From NCBI RefSeq assembly GCF_028583725.1, contig NZ_CP110680.1, positions 372,001 to 436,000 of the forward strand: 64,000 nt of DNA, in the 5' to 3' direction. The DNA is from Cellulomonas fimi (GTDB taxonomy: Bacteria > Actinomycetota > Actinomycetes > Actinomycetales > Cellulomonadaceae). Made by a program: the position numbers and the translations under genes. The notes beneath the pieces are model-generated. The model ran no database searches and was not told the DNA's origin. It saw nothing but the letters and a program-made list of their open reading frames with translations. Below, one piece after another: positions 18,301 to 26,538 of this stretch (the stretch's first letter is position 1; the number at the start of each line of letters is the position of its first letter).

Positions 18301-18388
18301 CGGTCGCCAGCCCGGTGAGCGTGAGGAGGGCGGCGAGGGCGAGCGCGAGGGCCCGGGACGCCGTGCGGGTGGGGGTTCGGACGGGCAT
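15359..18388 (-). CDS. Large secreted protein of carboxypeptidase-regulatory-like, Ig-like and IPT/TIG repeats
   Basis: A 1009-residue exported protein. Residues 1-33 are a signal peptide (basic start, LALALAALLTLTGLA, then ATAATAG). About seven repeats of a carboxypeptidase-regulatory-like fold follow (pattern GTV.G.DG.PV.G..V, then G.Y....L..G.Y.V, then FHPG/YH.G). Then come a bacterial Ig-like region, an IPT/TIG domain (VDPATGSVLGGTDVVLTGSG), another Ig-like domain (FTATVSSPSGTPTGDVRFAV) and a final IPT/TIG. It has no sortase motif or membrane anchor, so it is probably released or held by other contacts. Such proteins often act in adhesion or polysaccharide binding; no catalytic domain is seen. 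Start: ATG at 18388 after GGAGAGG. Confidence 0.85.
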   Translation of the reverse strand: MPVRTPTRTASRALALALAALLTLTGLATAATAGTTTGTLTGQVADTAGAPVVSTTVQLLAPNGPPAGLSTTTDDTGAYTLADVPAGTYVVEVVAPWDGPLLGGYHGGDRPWTATTFTVAPGTTTVVGTTVLQTAAYVAGRVVSGGQPVTSAFVQVAPAGSIQSSAYGGTWLDGTFRLKAPAGPHTVQVSGPSGGGHLATWWPGTQDRQQAGTVTLVAGETTALGDIDLPTGTAIRGTVVGPDGAPVAGVSVSASSSTGASGWATTAADGTYSVSGLTPGAYTVGFRPPASSGLLSEYHDGAHRWEDATPVEVDADGVSGVDASLEQGVCLTGTVRDAQGTPVSGASVSLTSTAGGSGTYGSTGPDGTFRLTDAPAGDYVLRVEKWGSDLVAGYHPGSTDLDGATVFALDAGTCVDADVTMPVGGTVSGRLLGLDGTPVGGYVHVLDGEQFVQSASAGTDGTFVVRGLPTGEYQVRAQGDEGIVTFHPGVASGADAQTVAVTAGDDTPVGDLRLLPGATITGTATTPGGDPVTAEMFASDPALTYDGTVWGSVLDGAFTFDRLTPGQWVLRVVAESRGEPSMYDGVTTYYDGGTGTQQRSRAVPVDVALGETVDGLHLVVPPRGTAESELTATVASATGVVGRKATVSVTVTGAQGVPTGAVEVHGPAGFLGDALLDATGHADVTFTVPDLAWGSDGVPSALTVRHVGDAVYDQRLVELPFEVDTTPDPEPVPPTVASVDPATGSVLGGTDVVLTGSGFVGTPVVTFGGVPAIDVVVESPTRIRATAPAHPAGPAAVVVTTGQGASDGAAQFAYEQVGTVTALASSAPSVPSGAPVTFTATVSSPSGTPTGDVRFAVGSGPAQTVALVDGVATLTVAAPAAGTHTVTATYAGDATYLSSTTSVAQVVTAPAAKPVLTAALPPVACTAGGTTVLLVGRNLRGTTAVTFGSTPAAKVSVVSDTAVAVRVPAHAAGKAEVRVTTAGGTSKAVPFVYVAPPRGFTCPKVAPVS

Positions 18389-18506
18389 GGCCTCTCCAGG
18401 GATCGGACGCACGTCGTCGGCGTCAGGCCGGACCATATAGCCGGAGCGTCCCTGTTCGTGGCGCTTTCCGAACGACGTCGCCCGGTCGGTCCTGCGCAGG
18501 CGCACC

Positions 18507-18540
18507 GAGGGCCGGGTGGCCTGCGGTCCACCCGGCCCTC
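18507..18540 (-). terminator. Strong terminator downstream of glpK
   Basis: Perfect 13-base stem GAGGGCCGGGTGG (18507-18519) with CCACCCGGCCCTC (18528-18540), loop of 8. It follows a weaker hairpin at 18547, giving two tandem terminators after the glp operon. Confidence 0.85.
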
Positions 18541-18546
18541 GTGACG

Positions 18547-18571
18547 GTCGCGGCTGCCCCGGTGCCGCGAC
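18547..18571 (-). terminator. First, shorter hairpin after glpK
   Basis: Stem GTCGCGGC (18547-18554) with GCCGCGAC (18564-18571), 19 bases after the glpK stop. It is weaker than the hairpin at 18507. Confidence 0.6.
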
Positions 18572-18589
18572 GGTCCTCCTGTGACGTCC

Positions 18590-20113
18590 CTACTGCACGT
18601 CGTCGTCCACCCAGTCGAAGGTCTTGGTGACGGCCTTCTTCCACAGGCGGTACTGACGGTCCCGCTCGGTGTCGTCGGCCGCGGGCTCCCAGCGCTTGTC
18701 CTCGGCCCAGTTGTCGATGACGTCCTGCTCGCCGGACCAGTACCCGACGGCGATGCCCGCGGCGTACGCGGCGCCGAGGGCGGTCGTCTCGGCGACCTTC
18801 GGCCGGATGACGGGCACGCCGAGGATGTCGGCCTGGAACTGCATGAGCGCGTCGTTGGCGACCATGCCGCCGTCGACCTTGAGCTCGGTGAGGTCGACCC
18901 CGGAGTCGGCGTTCATCGCGTCGAGCACCTCACGCGTCTGGAAGGCGGTGGCCTCCAGGGCGGCGCGGGCGATGTGGCCCTTGTTGACGTACCGCGTGAG
19001 CCCGACGAGCGCGCCGCGCGCGTCGGCCCGCCAGTACGGCGCGAACAGGCCCGAGAAGGCGGGCACGAAGTACGCGCCGCCGTTGTCCTCGACGGTCGCC
19101 GCGAGCGTCTCGATCTCCGGCGCCGACTTGATGATCCCGAGGTTGTCGCGCAGCCACTGCACGAGCGACCCGGTGACCGCGATCGAGCCCTCGAGGGCGT
19201 AGACCGGGTCCGCGTCGCCGATCTTGTAGCAGAGCGTCGTCAGCAGACCGTTCTTCGACGGGATCGGCTTCGTGCCCGTGTTGAGCAGCATGAAGTTGCC
19301 GGTGCCGTACGTGTTCTTGGCCGTGCCGACCTCGAAGCACGCCTGTCCGAACGTGGCGGCCTGCTGGTCGCCGAGGATGCCCGCGATCGGCACCCCGGGC
19401 ACCATGCCGCCCTCGCGGCCCTTGCCGTACACCTCGGACGACGACCGGATCTCGGGGAGCATCGACAGCGGGATGCCCATCTCGCCGGCGATCTCCTCGT
19501 TCCACGACAGCGTGTCGAGGTTCATGAGCATCGTGCGCGACGCGTTGGTGACGTCGGTGACGTGCACGCCGCCGTCGACGCCGCCCGTCATGTTCCACAG
19601 CACCCACGCGTCGGTGTTGCCGAATGCGAGGTCGCCGCGCTCGGCCTTCTCGCGCGCACCCTCGACGTTGTCGAGGATCCACTTGATCTTCGGGCCGGAG
19701 AAGTACGTCGCGAGCGGCAGCCCGACGCGGTCCTTGTACCGGTCCGCACCGCCGCCGAGCGCCCCCAGCTCGTCGGCGATCTTCTGCGTCCGGGTGTCCT
19801 GCCAGACGATCGCGTTGTAGACCGGCTTGCCGGTCGTGCGGTCCCAGACGACCGCGGTCTCGCGCTGGTTGGTGATGCCGACGGCCGCGATGTCGCGGTA
19901 CGTCAGGTTGGCGCGGGTGAGCGCGAGGCCGACGACCTCACGCGTGTTGACCCAGATCTCCTCGGGGTCGTGCTCGACCCAGCCGGCCCTGGGGAAGATC
20001 TGCTCGTGCTCCTTCTGGCCGACGGACACGATCTGGCCGCCGTGGTCGAAGACGATCGCGCGGGAGCTGGTCGTGCCCTGGTCGATCGCCAGGACGTACT
20101 GCGTGTCGGGCAT
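18590..20113 (-). CDS. glpK: Glycerol kinase
   Basis: A 507-residue FGGY-family kinase that phosphorylates glycerol to sn-glycerol-3-phosphate, the entry step of glycerol use. The N-terminal ATP-binding motif is [15 protein letters not shown] (residues 9-23). Further family segments are [12 protein letters not shown], the glycerol-contacting [13 protein letters not shown] region, and [18 protein letters not shown]. Length is exactly as expected. It is the last gene of glpD-glpF-glpK, 30 bases after glpF, and should be controlled by the regulator at 22937. Confidence 0.97.
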   Translation of the reverse strand: MPDTQYVLAIDQGTTSSRAIVFDHGGQIVSVGQKEHEQIFPRAGWVEHDPEEIWVNTREVVGLALTRANLTYRDIAAVGITNQRETAVVWDRTTGKPVYNAIVWQDTRTQKIADELGALGGGADRYKDRVGLPLATYFSGPKIKWILDNVEGAREKAERGDLAFGNTDAWVLWNMTGGVDGGVHVTDVTNASRTMLMNLDTLSWNEEIAGEMGIPLSMLPEIRSSSEVYGKGREGGMVPGVPIAGILGDQQAATFGQACFEVGTAKNTYGTGNFMLLNTGTKPIPSKNGLLTTLCYKIGDADPVYALEGSIAVTGSLVQWLRDNLGIIKSAPEIETLAATVEDNGGAYFVPAFSGLFAPYWRADARGALVGLTRYVNKGHIARAALEATAFQTREVLDAMNADSGVDLTELKVDGGMVANDALMQFQADILGVPVIRPKVAETTALGAAYAAGIAVGYWSGEQDVIDNWAEDKRWEPAADDTERDRQYRLWKKAVTKTFDWVDDDVQ

Positions 20114-20143
20114 GGGGGTCTGCCTTTCGGTCGGTGGCCGCGG

Positions 20144-20908
20144 TCAGAGGATGTAGGCGATGCCGGCGAGCCCGGCGAGGACGCCGCCGACGAGCGGCCC
20201 GAGCACCGGGACCCACGCGTACGACCAGTCGCCGCCGCCCTTGCCGGGGATCGGCAGGATCGCGTGGGCGATGCGCGGGCCGAGGTCACGCGCGGGGTTG
20301 ATGGCGTACCCGGTGGGTCCGCCGAGGCTCGCGCCGATGCCGACGACGAGGAGCGCGACGGCGAGCGGTCCGAGGCCGGACGGCGTCGGGCCGAACGCGA
20401 GGACGACGAAGACCAGCACGAACGTCGCGATGACCTCGGTGACGAAGTTCCACGCGTACGACCGCAGGGCCGGTCCGGTGGAGAACACCGCGAGCTTGAT
20501 GCCGGGCTCGGCCTCCTGGTCGAAGTGCTTCTTGTACGCGAGCCACGCGAGGACGGCACCGACGAACGCGCCGATCATCTGCGCGAGCCAGTACCAGAGC
20601 ATGTTGCCGACCGTCGGTGCGATGGACGCGGTGACGACGTCCTCGGGACCGGTCTTGCTGAAGAACGGCTGGTCGGCCGTGAACAGGCCGATCGTGACGG
20701 CGGGGTTGAGGTGGGCGCCTGACTTGAAGGCGGTGTAGACACCGGCGAACACGGCGAGACCCCATCCGAAGTTGATGAGGAGCCAGCCGCCGCCGAAGCC
20801 CTTGGTGCCGGGCAGGATCACGTTCGCCACCACACCGGCGCCGAGCAGGATCAGCATCGCGGTGCCGAGGATCTCGGAGACGAACGCCTGGGACATGAGT
20901 GTGCCCAC
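20144..20908 (-). CDS. glpF: Glycerol uptake facilitator (MIP/aquaporin family)
   Basis: A 254-residue channel with six helices. The two pore motifs are HLNPAVTIG and AINPARDLGPR; the Asp after the second NPAR is the mark of glycerol facilitators as opposed to water channels. It admits glycerol for GlpK, encoded next. GTG at 20908 (MGTLMSQAF) has AAGGGA at good distance; ATG at 20896 is an alternative four codons later but lies farther from the ribosome site. Confidence 0.95.
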   Translation of the reverse strand: MGTLMSQAFVSEILGTAMLILLGAGVVANVILPGTKGFGGGWLLINFGWGLAVFAGVYTAFKSGAHLNPAVTIGLFTADQPFFSKTGPEDVVTASIAPTVGNMLWYWLAQMIGAFVGAVLAWLAYKKHFDQEAEPGIKLAVFSTGPALRSYAWNFVTEVIATFVLVFVVLAFGPTPSGLGPLAVALLVVGIGASLGGPTGYAINPARDLGPRIAHAILPIPGKGGGDWSYAWVPVLGPLVGGVLAGLAGIAYIL

Positions 20909-20984
20909 GGCCTATCCCTTCTGTTGACGAGACGTCGTTGTCACGTGCACCCCGCGCACGGGCCGCGGGGAGTCCGGGTCGTGC

Positions 20985-22796
20985 TCAGGTGCCGGCGGGA
21001 CCTGCCGATCCGCGGCCGCGCGGCGAGCCCGGCTTGGTCCCGGCGCCGACGACGTCGTCGAGGCGGCGCATGGGGGCCAGGTCGGCGGCGCGCAGGCGCA
21101 CCTGCTCGGCGGCCGCGTCGTCGTGCTCCTGCGCGGCGGCGTCCTCGGCCTCCGCGCGGGCGGTGTACGCGGCGATCTCCTTGCTGCGGGTCCGCTCGTC
21201 CCAGCCGAGGACCGGGGCGATGAGGTCGACGATCTCGTCGAGCGCGCCGACGCCCTTGTCCGCCTGCTCGTAGTTGAGCCGGGTGCGGTGCATCATCACG
21301 TCGTCGAGGTGCAGGGCGCCCTCGTGGCTGACGGCGTAGACGATCTCGGCGCCGATGTACGCGGGCGCGTTCTTCAGCGGCTCGGCGAGCGTCGGCTCGG
21401 CGTCGACGAGATCGATGAGCTCGCCCAGCAGCGACCCGTACCGGTGCAGCAGGTGGTCCATGCGCGGCCGGTCCCAGCCGTACCTCGCACCGATGGCCTT
21501 GGCCTGCCGCTGGAACACGCGCAGGCCCTCGGCGCCGACGAGCGGCAGGTCGTGCGTGAGCGACGGGAGGCTCGTGGCGCGCGAGCCGATCGCGAAGTCG
21601 ACGGCGTCCTTCGCCATGACGCGGTACGTCGTGAGCTTGCCGCCCGCGATGACGGTGAGGCCGGGCGTGGGGGAGGCGACGGTGTGCTCGCGCGACACCT
21701 TGGCCGACGACGTGCCCTCCTTGACGTGCGGCTGCAGCAGCGGCCGCAGGCCGGCCCAGGTGCCGATGACGTCGTCGCGCGAGATCGGGCGGGACAGCAC
21801 CGCGTTGGCGTGCTCGATGACGTAGTCGATGTCCGCGCTGGTCGCGACGGGGTGCACGAGGTCCTGCTCCCACGGGGTGTCGGTCGTGCCGATCACCCAG
21901 TAGCGGGACCACGGGATGATGAACAGCACCGACTTCTCGGTCTGCAGGATCAGGCCGGTGTTGCCGGCGATCCGGCTGCGCGGCACGACGATGTGGATCC
22001 CCTTGGAGGCCAGCACCCGCAGACCGCCCTCGGACCCGGCGAGGCTCTCCGTCTCCTCCGTCCAGACGCCCGTCGCGTTGATGACCGCGCGCGCCCGCAC
22101 GTCGAGGTGCTCGCCCGTCTCGAGGTCGACGAGCTCGGCGCCGGTGACCGCACCGCCGGTCGTCGTGTGCAGGTCGAGCACCTGCGTGCGGCTCGCGGCG
22201 TGCGCGCCGTACGAGACGGCCGTGCGGACCAGGGTCTCGACGAGGCGCGCGTCGTCGACGCTCGCGTCCCAGTACCGGACCGCGCCGACGGCGGCGTCGT
22301 GCCGCAGGTCGGGGAACAGCCGCTCCATGCCCTTGCGGGACAGGTGCTGGTGCATCGGCATCGCGCGCTTGGAGCCGTTGACGGTGGCGAGCGTGTCGTA
22401 CAGCAGGACGCCCGCGCCGACGTACGCGCGCTCCCAGACGCGGTTCTCCAGCGGGTAGAGGAACGACACCGGCTTCACGAGGTGCGGCGCGAGCGTGTTG
22501 ATGAGCAGGTCGCGCTCGGTGAGCGCCTCGCGCACCAGGTGGAAGTCGAGCATCTGCAGGTACCGCAGGCCGCCGTGCACGAGCTTGCTGGACCGGCTCG
22601 ACGTGCCGCTCGCCCAGTCCTGCGCCTCGACCACGGCCGTCGACAGGCCGCGCGTCACGGCGTCGAGGGCGATGCCCGCGCCCGTGACACCGCCCCCGAT
22701 GACCAGGACGTCGAGCTCGTTGCCGCGCTCGCCGCTCGCGCGCATGACGTCGAGCGCGTCCTGGCGTGCCTGGACCGTCAGTGGTGCTGTCCGCAT
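20985..22796 (-). CDS. glpD: Glycerol-3-phosphate dehydrogenase (FAD, aerobic)
   Basis: A 603-residue membrane-associated flavoenzyme that oxidises glycerol-3-phosphate to dihydroxyacetone phosphate and passes electrons to quinone. The FAD motif VLVIGGGVTGAGIALDA lies near residues 30-46, followed by SSRSSKLVHGGLRYL, typical of GlpD. A C-terminal DAO_C domain ends in an acidic/Ala-rich tail. The start ATG at 22796 gives MRTAPLTVQARQDALD; the frame upstream is not conserved. It is first in the glp operon and divergent from the regulator. Confidence 0.96.
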   Translation of the reverse strand: MRTAPLTVQARQDALDVMRASGERGNELDVLVIGGGVTGAGIALDAVTRGLSTAVVEAQDWASGTSSRSSKLVHGGLRYLQMLDFHLVREALTERDLLINTLAPHLVKPVSFLYPLENRVWERAYVGAGVLLYDTLATVNGSKRAMPMHQHLSRKGMERLFPDLRHDAAVGAVRYWDASVDDARLVETLVRTAVSYGAHAASRTQVLDLHTTTGGAVTGAELVDLETGEHLDVRARAVINATGVWTEETESLAGSEGGLRVLASKGIHIVVPRSRIAGNTGLILQTEKSVLFIIPWSRYWVIGTTDTPWEQDLVHPVATSADIDYVIEHANAVLSRPISRDDVIGTWAGLRPLLQPHVKEGTSSAKVSREHTVASPTPGLTVIAGGKLTTYRVMAKDAVDFAIGSRATSLPSLTHDLPLVGAEGLRVFQRQAKAIGARYGWDRPRMDHLLHRYGSLLGELIDLVDAEPTLAEPLKNAPAYIGAEIVYAVSHEGALHLDDVMMHRTRLNYEQADKGVGALDEIVDLIAPVLGWDERTRSKEIAAYTARAEAEDAAAQEHDDAAAEQVRLRAADLAPMRRLDDVVGAGTKPGSPRGRGSAGPAGT

Positions 22797-22893
22797 GTGG
22801 TTCTCGTCCCCCGGGTGATCTGTCTGCCTCGGATCGCTGCGCCCGTGGCCGCTCGCTATCGTCATCACGGGGCGAACGGACGCGCAACCGGGG

Positions 22894-22912
22894 TGCACAT
22901 ACGTGCATGCAC
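22894..22912. promoter_or_regulatory. Candidate operator between glpD and its regulator
   Basis: TGCAC-ATAC-GTGCA (22894-22907) overlaps the perfect palindrome GTGCATGCAC (22903-22912). Three TGCA cores in 19 bases, located 25 bases before the regulator start and about 100 bases before glpD, suggest the binding site for the SorC/DeoR-type regulator. This is inference from symmetry and position. Confidence 0.55.
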
Positions 22913-22936
22913 AGGCGTCCGCGGGAGGAGGGGTCC

Positions 22937-23947
22937 ATGTACGTCGAGCGGGAGCAGGACGTCCTGCGCGCGGCGTCCATGTACTACCTGCAGGACCTCA
23001 AGATGGAGGTCATCGCGCGGCACCTCGGGACGTCCCGGTCGACCGTCTCGCGGCTCATCAAACGTGCGCGGCAGGCCGGGCTGGTCGAGATCACGCTGCG
23101 CCCCGCGAGCACGCGTGCACCGGGGCTCGGGCGTTCGGTGGCCGCGACGTTCGGCGTCGACGCGTACGTGGTGCCCGTCCCGGACTCCGCGTCGCACATC
23201 GAGCGGCTCGACCAGGTGTCGATGACCGCCGCGCGTCTCCTGTCGTCGTGGTTCGACTCCGACATGGTCATGGGCGTGGCCTGGGGCACCACGCTCGCGT
23301 CGGTGTCCCGCTACCTCACGCCCAAGCCCACGCGCGGGTCGCACGTCGTGCAGCTCAACGGCGCCGCCAACATGCGCACGTCCGGCATCGAGTACGCGTC
23401 GGACCTCATCTCGTCGTTCGGCACCGCGTTCGGCGCGGCCGTGCACCACTTCTCGGTCCCCGCGTTCTTCGACTACCCCGACACCAAGCGCGCGATGTGG
23501 CGCGAGCGGTCCGTGATGCGCGTGCTCGACATGCAGCGGCGGGCCGACATCGCCGTCTTCTCGGTCGGCGCGGTGGCCGGGGCGGTCCCGTCGCACGTGT
23601 ACTCGGCCGGCTACCTCGACGACGCCGACGTGCGCCTGCTCCACGACGAGGGCGTCGTGGGCGACGTGTGCACCGTGTTCCTGCGCGCCGACGGGTCGTG
23701 GCAGGACGTGCACCTGAACGAACGTGCGACCGGCCCGACGCCCGACGAGCTCCAGCGGGTGCCGCGTCGGGTGTGCGTCGTCGCGGGGGACAACAAGGTC
23801 GCGCCGCTGCTCGCCGCCCTGCGCGCGGGGGTGGTGACGGACCTCGTGGTCGACGAGCTCACCGCGACCGGCCTGCTCGACGCGGCCGAGCCCCCGCTGC
23901 CGCGCCGGACCGCACGACGCACCCCCGACGCGTCGGCACGCGCCTGA
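22937..23947 (+). CDS. SorC/DeoR-type sugar-binding transcriptional regulator of the glp operon
   Basis: A 336-residue regulator. The N-terminal helix-turn-helix (MEVIARHLGTSRSTVSRLIKRA, about residues 24-45) is of the SorC type, followed by a sugar-phosphate isomerase-like effector domain (GVAWGTTLASV, then GAANMRTSGIEYASDL). These sense phosphorylated sugars or polyols; position suggests glycerol-3-phosphate or a derivative as the signal. ATG at 22937 follows a very strong GGGAGGAGGGG. It is divergent from glpD, with a palindromic site between. The exact effector and whether it represses or activates are inferred. Confidence 0.85.
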   Translation: MYVEREQDVLRAASMYYLQDLKMEVIARHLGTSRSTVSRLIKRARQAGLVEITLRPASTRAPGLGRSVAATFGVDAYVVPVPDSASHIERLDQVSMTAARLLSSWFDSDMVMGVAWGTTLASVSRYLTPKPTRGSHVVQLNGAANMRTSGIEYASDLISSFGTAFGAAVHHFSVPAFFDYPDTKRAMWRERSVMRVLDMQRRADIAVFSVGAVAGAVPSHVYSAGYLDDADVRLLHDEGVVGDVCTVFLRADGSWQDVHLNERATGPTPDELQRVPRRVCVVAGDNKVAPLLAALRAGVVTDLVVDELTATGLLDAAEPPLPRRTARRTPDASARA

Positions 23948-24032
23948 CGCGCCGGGACCCGCCGGCGCTCCCCGCCACCGCGGGCCACCCGCTCGCCGTG
24001 CGGGGCCGCGGGCACGCGCTGATACTCGCTCG

Positions 24033-25361
24033 GTGACCGACACCGCCACCGCCCCGGACCACGTCGACGACACGCGCCTGCGGCGCAGCGTGTCCGGCCG
24101 TCTGCTGTTCCTGTTCATCCTCGGGGACGTGCTCGGCGCGGGCGTGTACGCGCTGGTCGGCGAGCTCGCGGGCGAGGCCGGCGGCATGATCTGGGTGCCG
24201 CTGCTCGTCGCGCTCGGCATGGCGCTGCTCACCGCGGCGTCGTACGCGGAGCTCGTGACGAAGTACCCGCGGGCGGGTGGCTCCGCGGTCTACGCGCAGC
24301 GGGCGTACCGGCGCCCGGTCGTGTCGTTCCTCGTCGGGTACTGCATGCTCGCCGCGGGCGTCACGTCCGCCGCGGGCCTGTCGCTCGCGTTCGCGGGCGA
24401 CTACCTCGGGGTGTTCCTCGACGTGCCGGCGGTGCCCGCGGCGCTCGTGTTCCTGGCGCTCGTCGCGGCGCTCAACGCGCGCGGCATCCAGGAGTCGCTG
24501 CGCGCCAACGTCGTCATGACCGCGATCGAGCTCAGCGGGCTCGTGCTCGTCGTGGTGCTCGGCGCGATCGTGCTCAGCCGCGGCGACGGCGACGTGTCGC
24601 GCCTGACCGAGCTGCCGGAGGGCACGGGGGTCGCCGCGGCGACCCTGGGCGGCGCGCTCATCGCGTTCTACTCGTTCGTCGGGTTCGAGACGTCCGCGAA
24701 CCTGGCCGAGGAGGTGCGCGACGTGCGCCGCACCTACCCGCGCGCGCTGTTCGGGGCGCTGCTCACGGCCGGGGTGGTCTACCTGCTGGTCGGGATCGTC
24801 GCGCCCGCCGTCGTCGCGCCCGCCGACCTCCAGGCGTCGAGCGGACCGCTGCTCGAGGTCGTGCGCGTCGCCGGCGGCGTGCCGCTCGAGGTGTTCTCCG
24901 TCGTCGCGCTGGTCGCGGTCGCCAACGGCGCGCTGCTCACGATGATCATGGCGAGCCGCCTCGCGTACGGCATGGCCGAGGAGGGGTTGCTGCCGTCCGT
25001 GTTCGGCCGCGTCCTCCCCGGGCGCCGGACGCCGATCGTCGCGATCGTCGTGACGACCGCCGTCGCCATGGTGCTCACCACGACGGGGTCGCTCGTCGAC
25101 CTCGCGTCGACCGTCGTCCTGCTCCTGCTGCTCGTCTTCCTCAGCACCAACGTCGCCGTGCTCGTGCTCCGTCGGGACCGCGTCGAGCAGCCGCACTTCC
25201 GGGCGTGGACGCCGCTGCCGGTGCTGGCCGCCGCGACGTGCGTCGGCCTGCTCACGCAGCAGGAGGCGAGGCACTGGCTGCTCGCGGGCGTGCTGCTCGT
25301 CGTGGGCCTCGTGCTCTACGCGGCGGCGCGGATCGCGTCGCGGCGATCGTCGGGCTCCTGA
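24033..25361 (+). CDS. APC family amino-acid permease
   Basis: A 442-residue transporter with about twelve helices. The amino acid-polyamine-organocation pattern is clear: a first helix GDVLGAGVYALVGELAG, SYAELVTKYPRAGGSAVYAQRAY after helix 2, and IAFYSFVGFETSANLAEEVRDVRRTYPRA in helix 6. Substrate cannot be predicted. Start is GTG at 24033; no clear ribosome site, so it may be leaderless. It is unlinked to the regulator before it except by strand. Confidence 0.85.
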   Translation: MTDTATAPDHVDDTRLRRSVSGRLLFLFILGDVLGAGVYALVGELAGEAGGMIWVPLLVALGMALLTAASYAELVTKYPRAGGSAVYAQRAYRRPVVSFLVGYCMLAAGVTSAAGLSLAFAGDYLGVFLDVPAVPAALVFLALVAALNARGIQESLRANVVMTAIELSGLVLVVVLGAIVLSRGDGDVSRLTELPEGTGVAAATLGGALIAFYSFVGFETSANLAEEVRDVRRTYPRALFGALLTAGVVYLLVGIVAPAVVAPADLQASSGPLLEVVRVAGGVPLEVFSVVALVAVANGALLTMIMASRLAYGMAEEGLLPSVFGRVLPGRRTPIVAIVVTTAVAMVLTTTGSLVDLASTVVLLLLLVFLSTNVAVLVLRRDRVEQPHFRAWTPLPVLAAATCVGLLTQQEARHWLLAGVLLVVGLVLYAAARIASRRSSGS

Positions 25362-25547
25362 CGCGTCCGCCGTGGTGGCGACGCGGTGACGTGGCCCGCG
25401 CGCACCTCCCGGGTCGTCGGCCCCGGGCGGACCGCGCCGACGGTTGTCACCCGTCCGGGTGGTTCTCGTCCCGGCGCACGCGGTGACCGGCGTGTCCGGG
25501 CCGGTCGGACGTGGCGCGATGTCGGTGCTGCACGGCACGATCGGGTC

Positions 25548-26426
25548 ATGGCCGATGGCGACGCAGTCTCACAACGCTATGACGGCGCAGGTGAGCGTGG
25601 TCATGACGCCGTCACGACGCGTCCCGGACCCCTCGCGGGAGTGCTCGCCGGCGTCGTCGGCGTGACGCTCGCGCTGTCGCCCGAGCTCCTCCTCGTCCCC
25701 GGCGGCGCCTACCTCACCGTCCCCGCCCTGCGGTCACCGCTGCTCCTCGTCGGGATCGTCGCCGTCGTCCTCGGCGTGCTCGTCGCACACCGCCACCCCG
25801 GGTGGGCGACCGTGCTGGTCCTCATGCCGTTCGCGACGACCGTCTGGACCGGCTGGTTCGTGCTCGGCTGGTGGGCCGGGCTCGTCGCCGTCGCGGCCGT
25901 CGCCGCGCACCGCGCACCCTGGCGCGCCGCCCTGCCTGCCGCCGCCGCGGTCGCCGTCACCAGCTGGTTCACGGTCTCCGACATCGTCGCGTCCGTCCCG
26001 CTCGGGTCGAGCGCCGTCGGCGACGGACGCGACGAAGTCGTGACGCTCGGCGCGATGCTCGGGCTGCTCGTCGTCGCCCTCACGGTCGCCACCGTCGGCG
26101 GGGTCGTCGACCGGCGCCGCGACCCGGTCGACACGCCCGCGGACGACCCCGACGCCGCCGAGCGTGCGCGCCTCGCACGCGAGCTCACCGACGCCGCCGC
26201 CCGCCGCATCTCGCTCGTCGCGGCACGTGCCGAGCTGGCCCCGCCCTACCGGTACCGCGACGGCGGGGCCGACCGCCGGGCCGCGCTCGCCGCGCTCGCG
26301 GTCGACGCGCGGCGCGCGCTCGGCGAGCTCCGGCACGCGCTCGTGGTGCTCGACCACGCCGACGCCGACCGCGCCGGCCTGGACAGCCGTGACGAACCGC
26401 GGGCCCGTGCGGGGGCCCTGCGCTAG
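25548..26426 (+). CDS. Degenerate sensor-kinase-like membrane protein (no kinase domain)
   Basis: A 292-residue protein that resembles the sensor domain of the NarL-type histidine kinase at 33495. Five or six hydrophobic helices (with matching PGWATVLVLMPF / HPVWATAVTLLPF) are followed by a dimerisation-like helix ERARLARELTDAAARRISLV. The phospho-accepting His (His231 in the paralogue, motif LHD) is Thr214 here. The protein ends after the helical region, with no ATPase domain. No partner response regulator is adjacent. It may be a decoy, a ligand-sensing partner for the intact kinase, or a decaying copy. Start ATG at 25548. Confidence 0.7.
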   Translation: MADGDAVSQRYDGAGERGHDAVTTRPGPLAGVLAGVVGVTLALSPELLLVPGGAYLTVPALRSPLLLVGIVAVVLGVLVAHRHPGWATVLVLMPFATTVWTGWFVLGWWAGLVAVAAVAAHRAPWRAALPAAAAVAVTSWFTVSDIVASVPLGSSAVGDGRDEVVTLGAMLGLLVVALTVATVGGVVDRRRDPVDTPADDPDAAERARLARELTDAAARRISLVAARAELAPPYRYRDGGADRRAALAALAVDARRALGELRHALVVLDHADADRAGLDSRDEPRARAGALR

Positions 26427-26538
26427 GACGCGCGCGCCGGCGCCGCCGTCGGACCGGCAGCCGTGCGACGGACCGCCCACCCCGGGGGTCCATGACCCTC
26501 GCGGACGGGCAGCCGCGCGCGACGGTTACCGTGTGCGC

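Noticed and set aside
20944..20960. CGTGC-N7-GCACG repeat between glpD and glpF as a second operator
   Set aside because: Arms only 5 bases and common in this base composition; could equally be part of a weak terminator.
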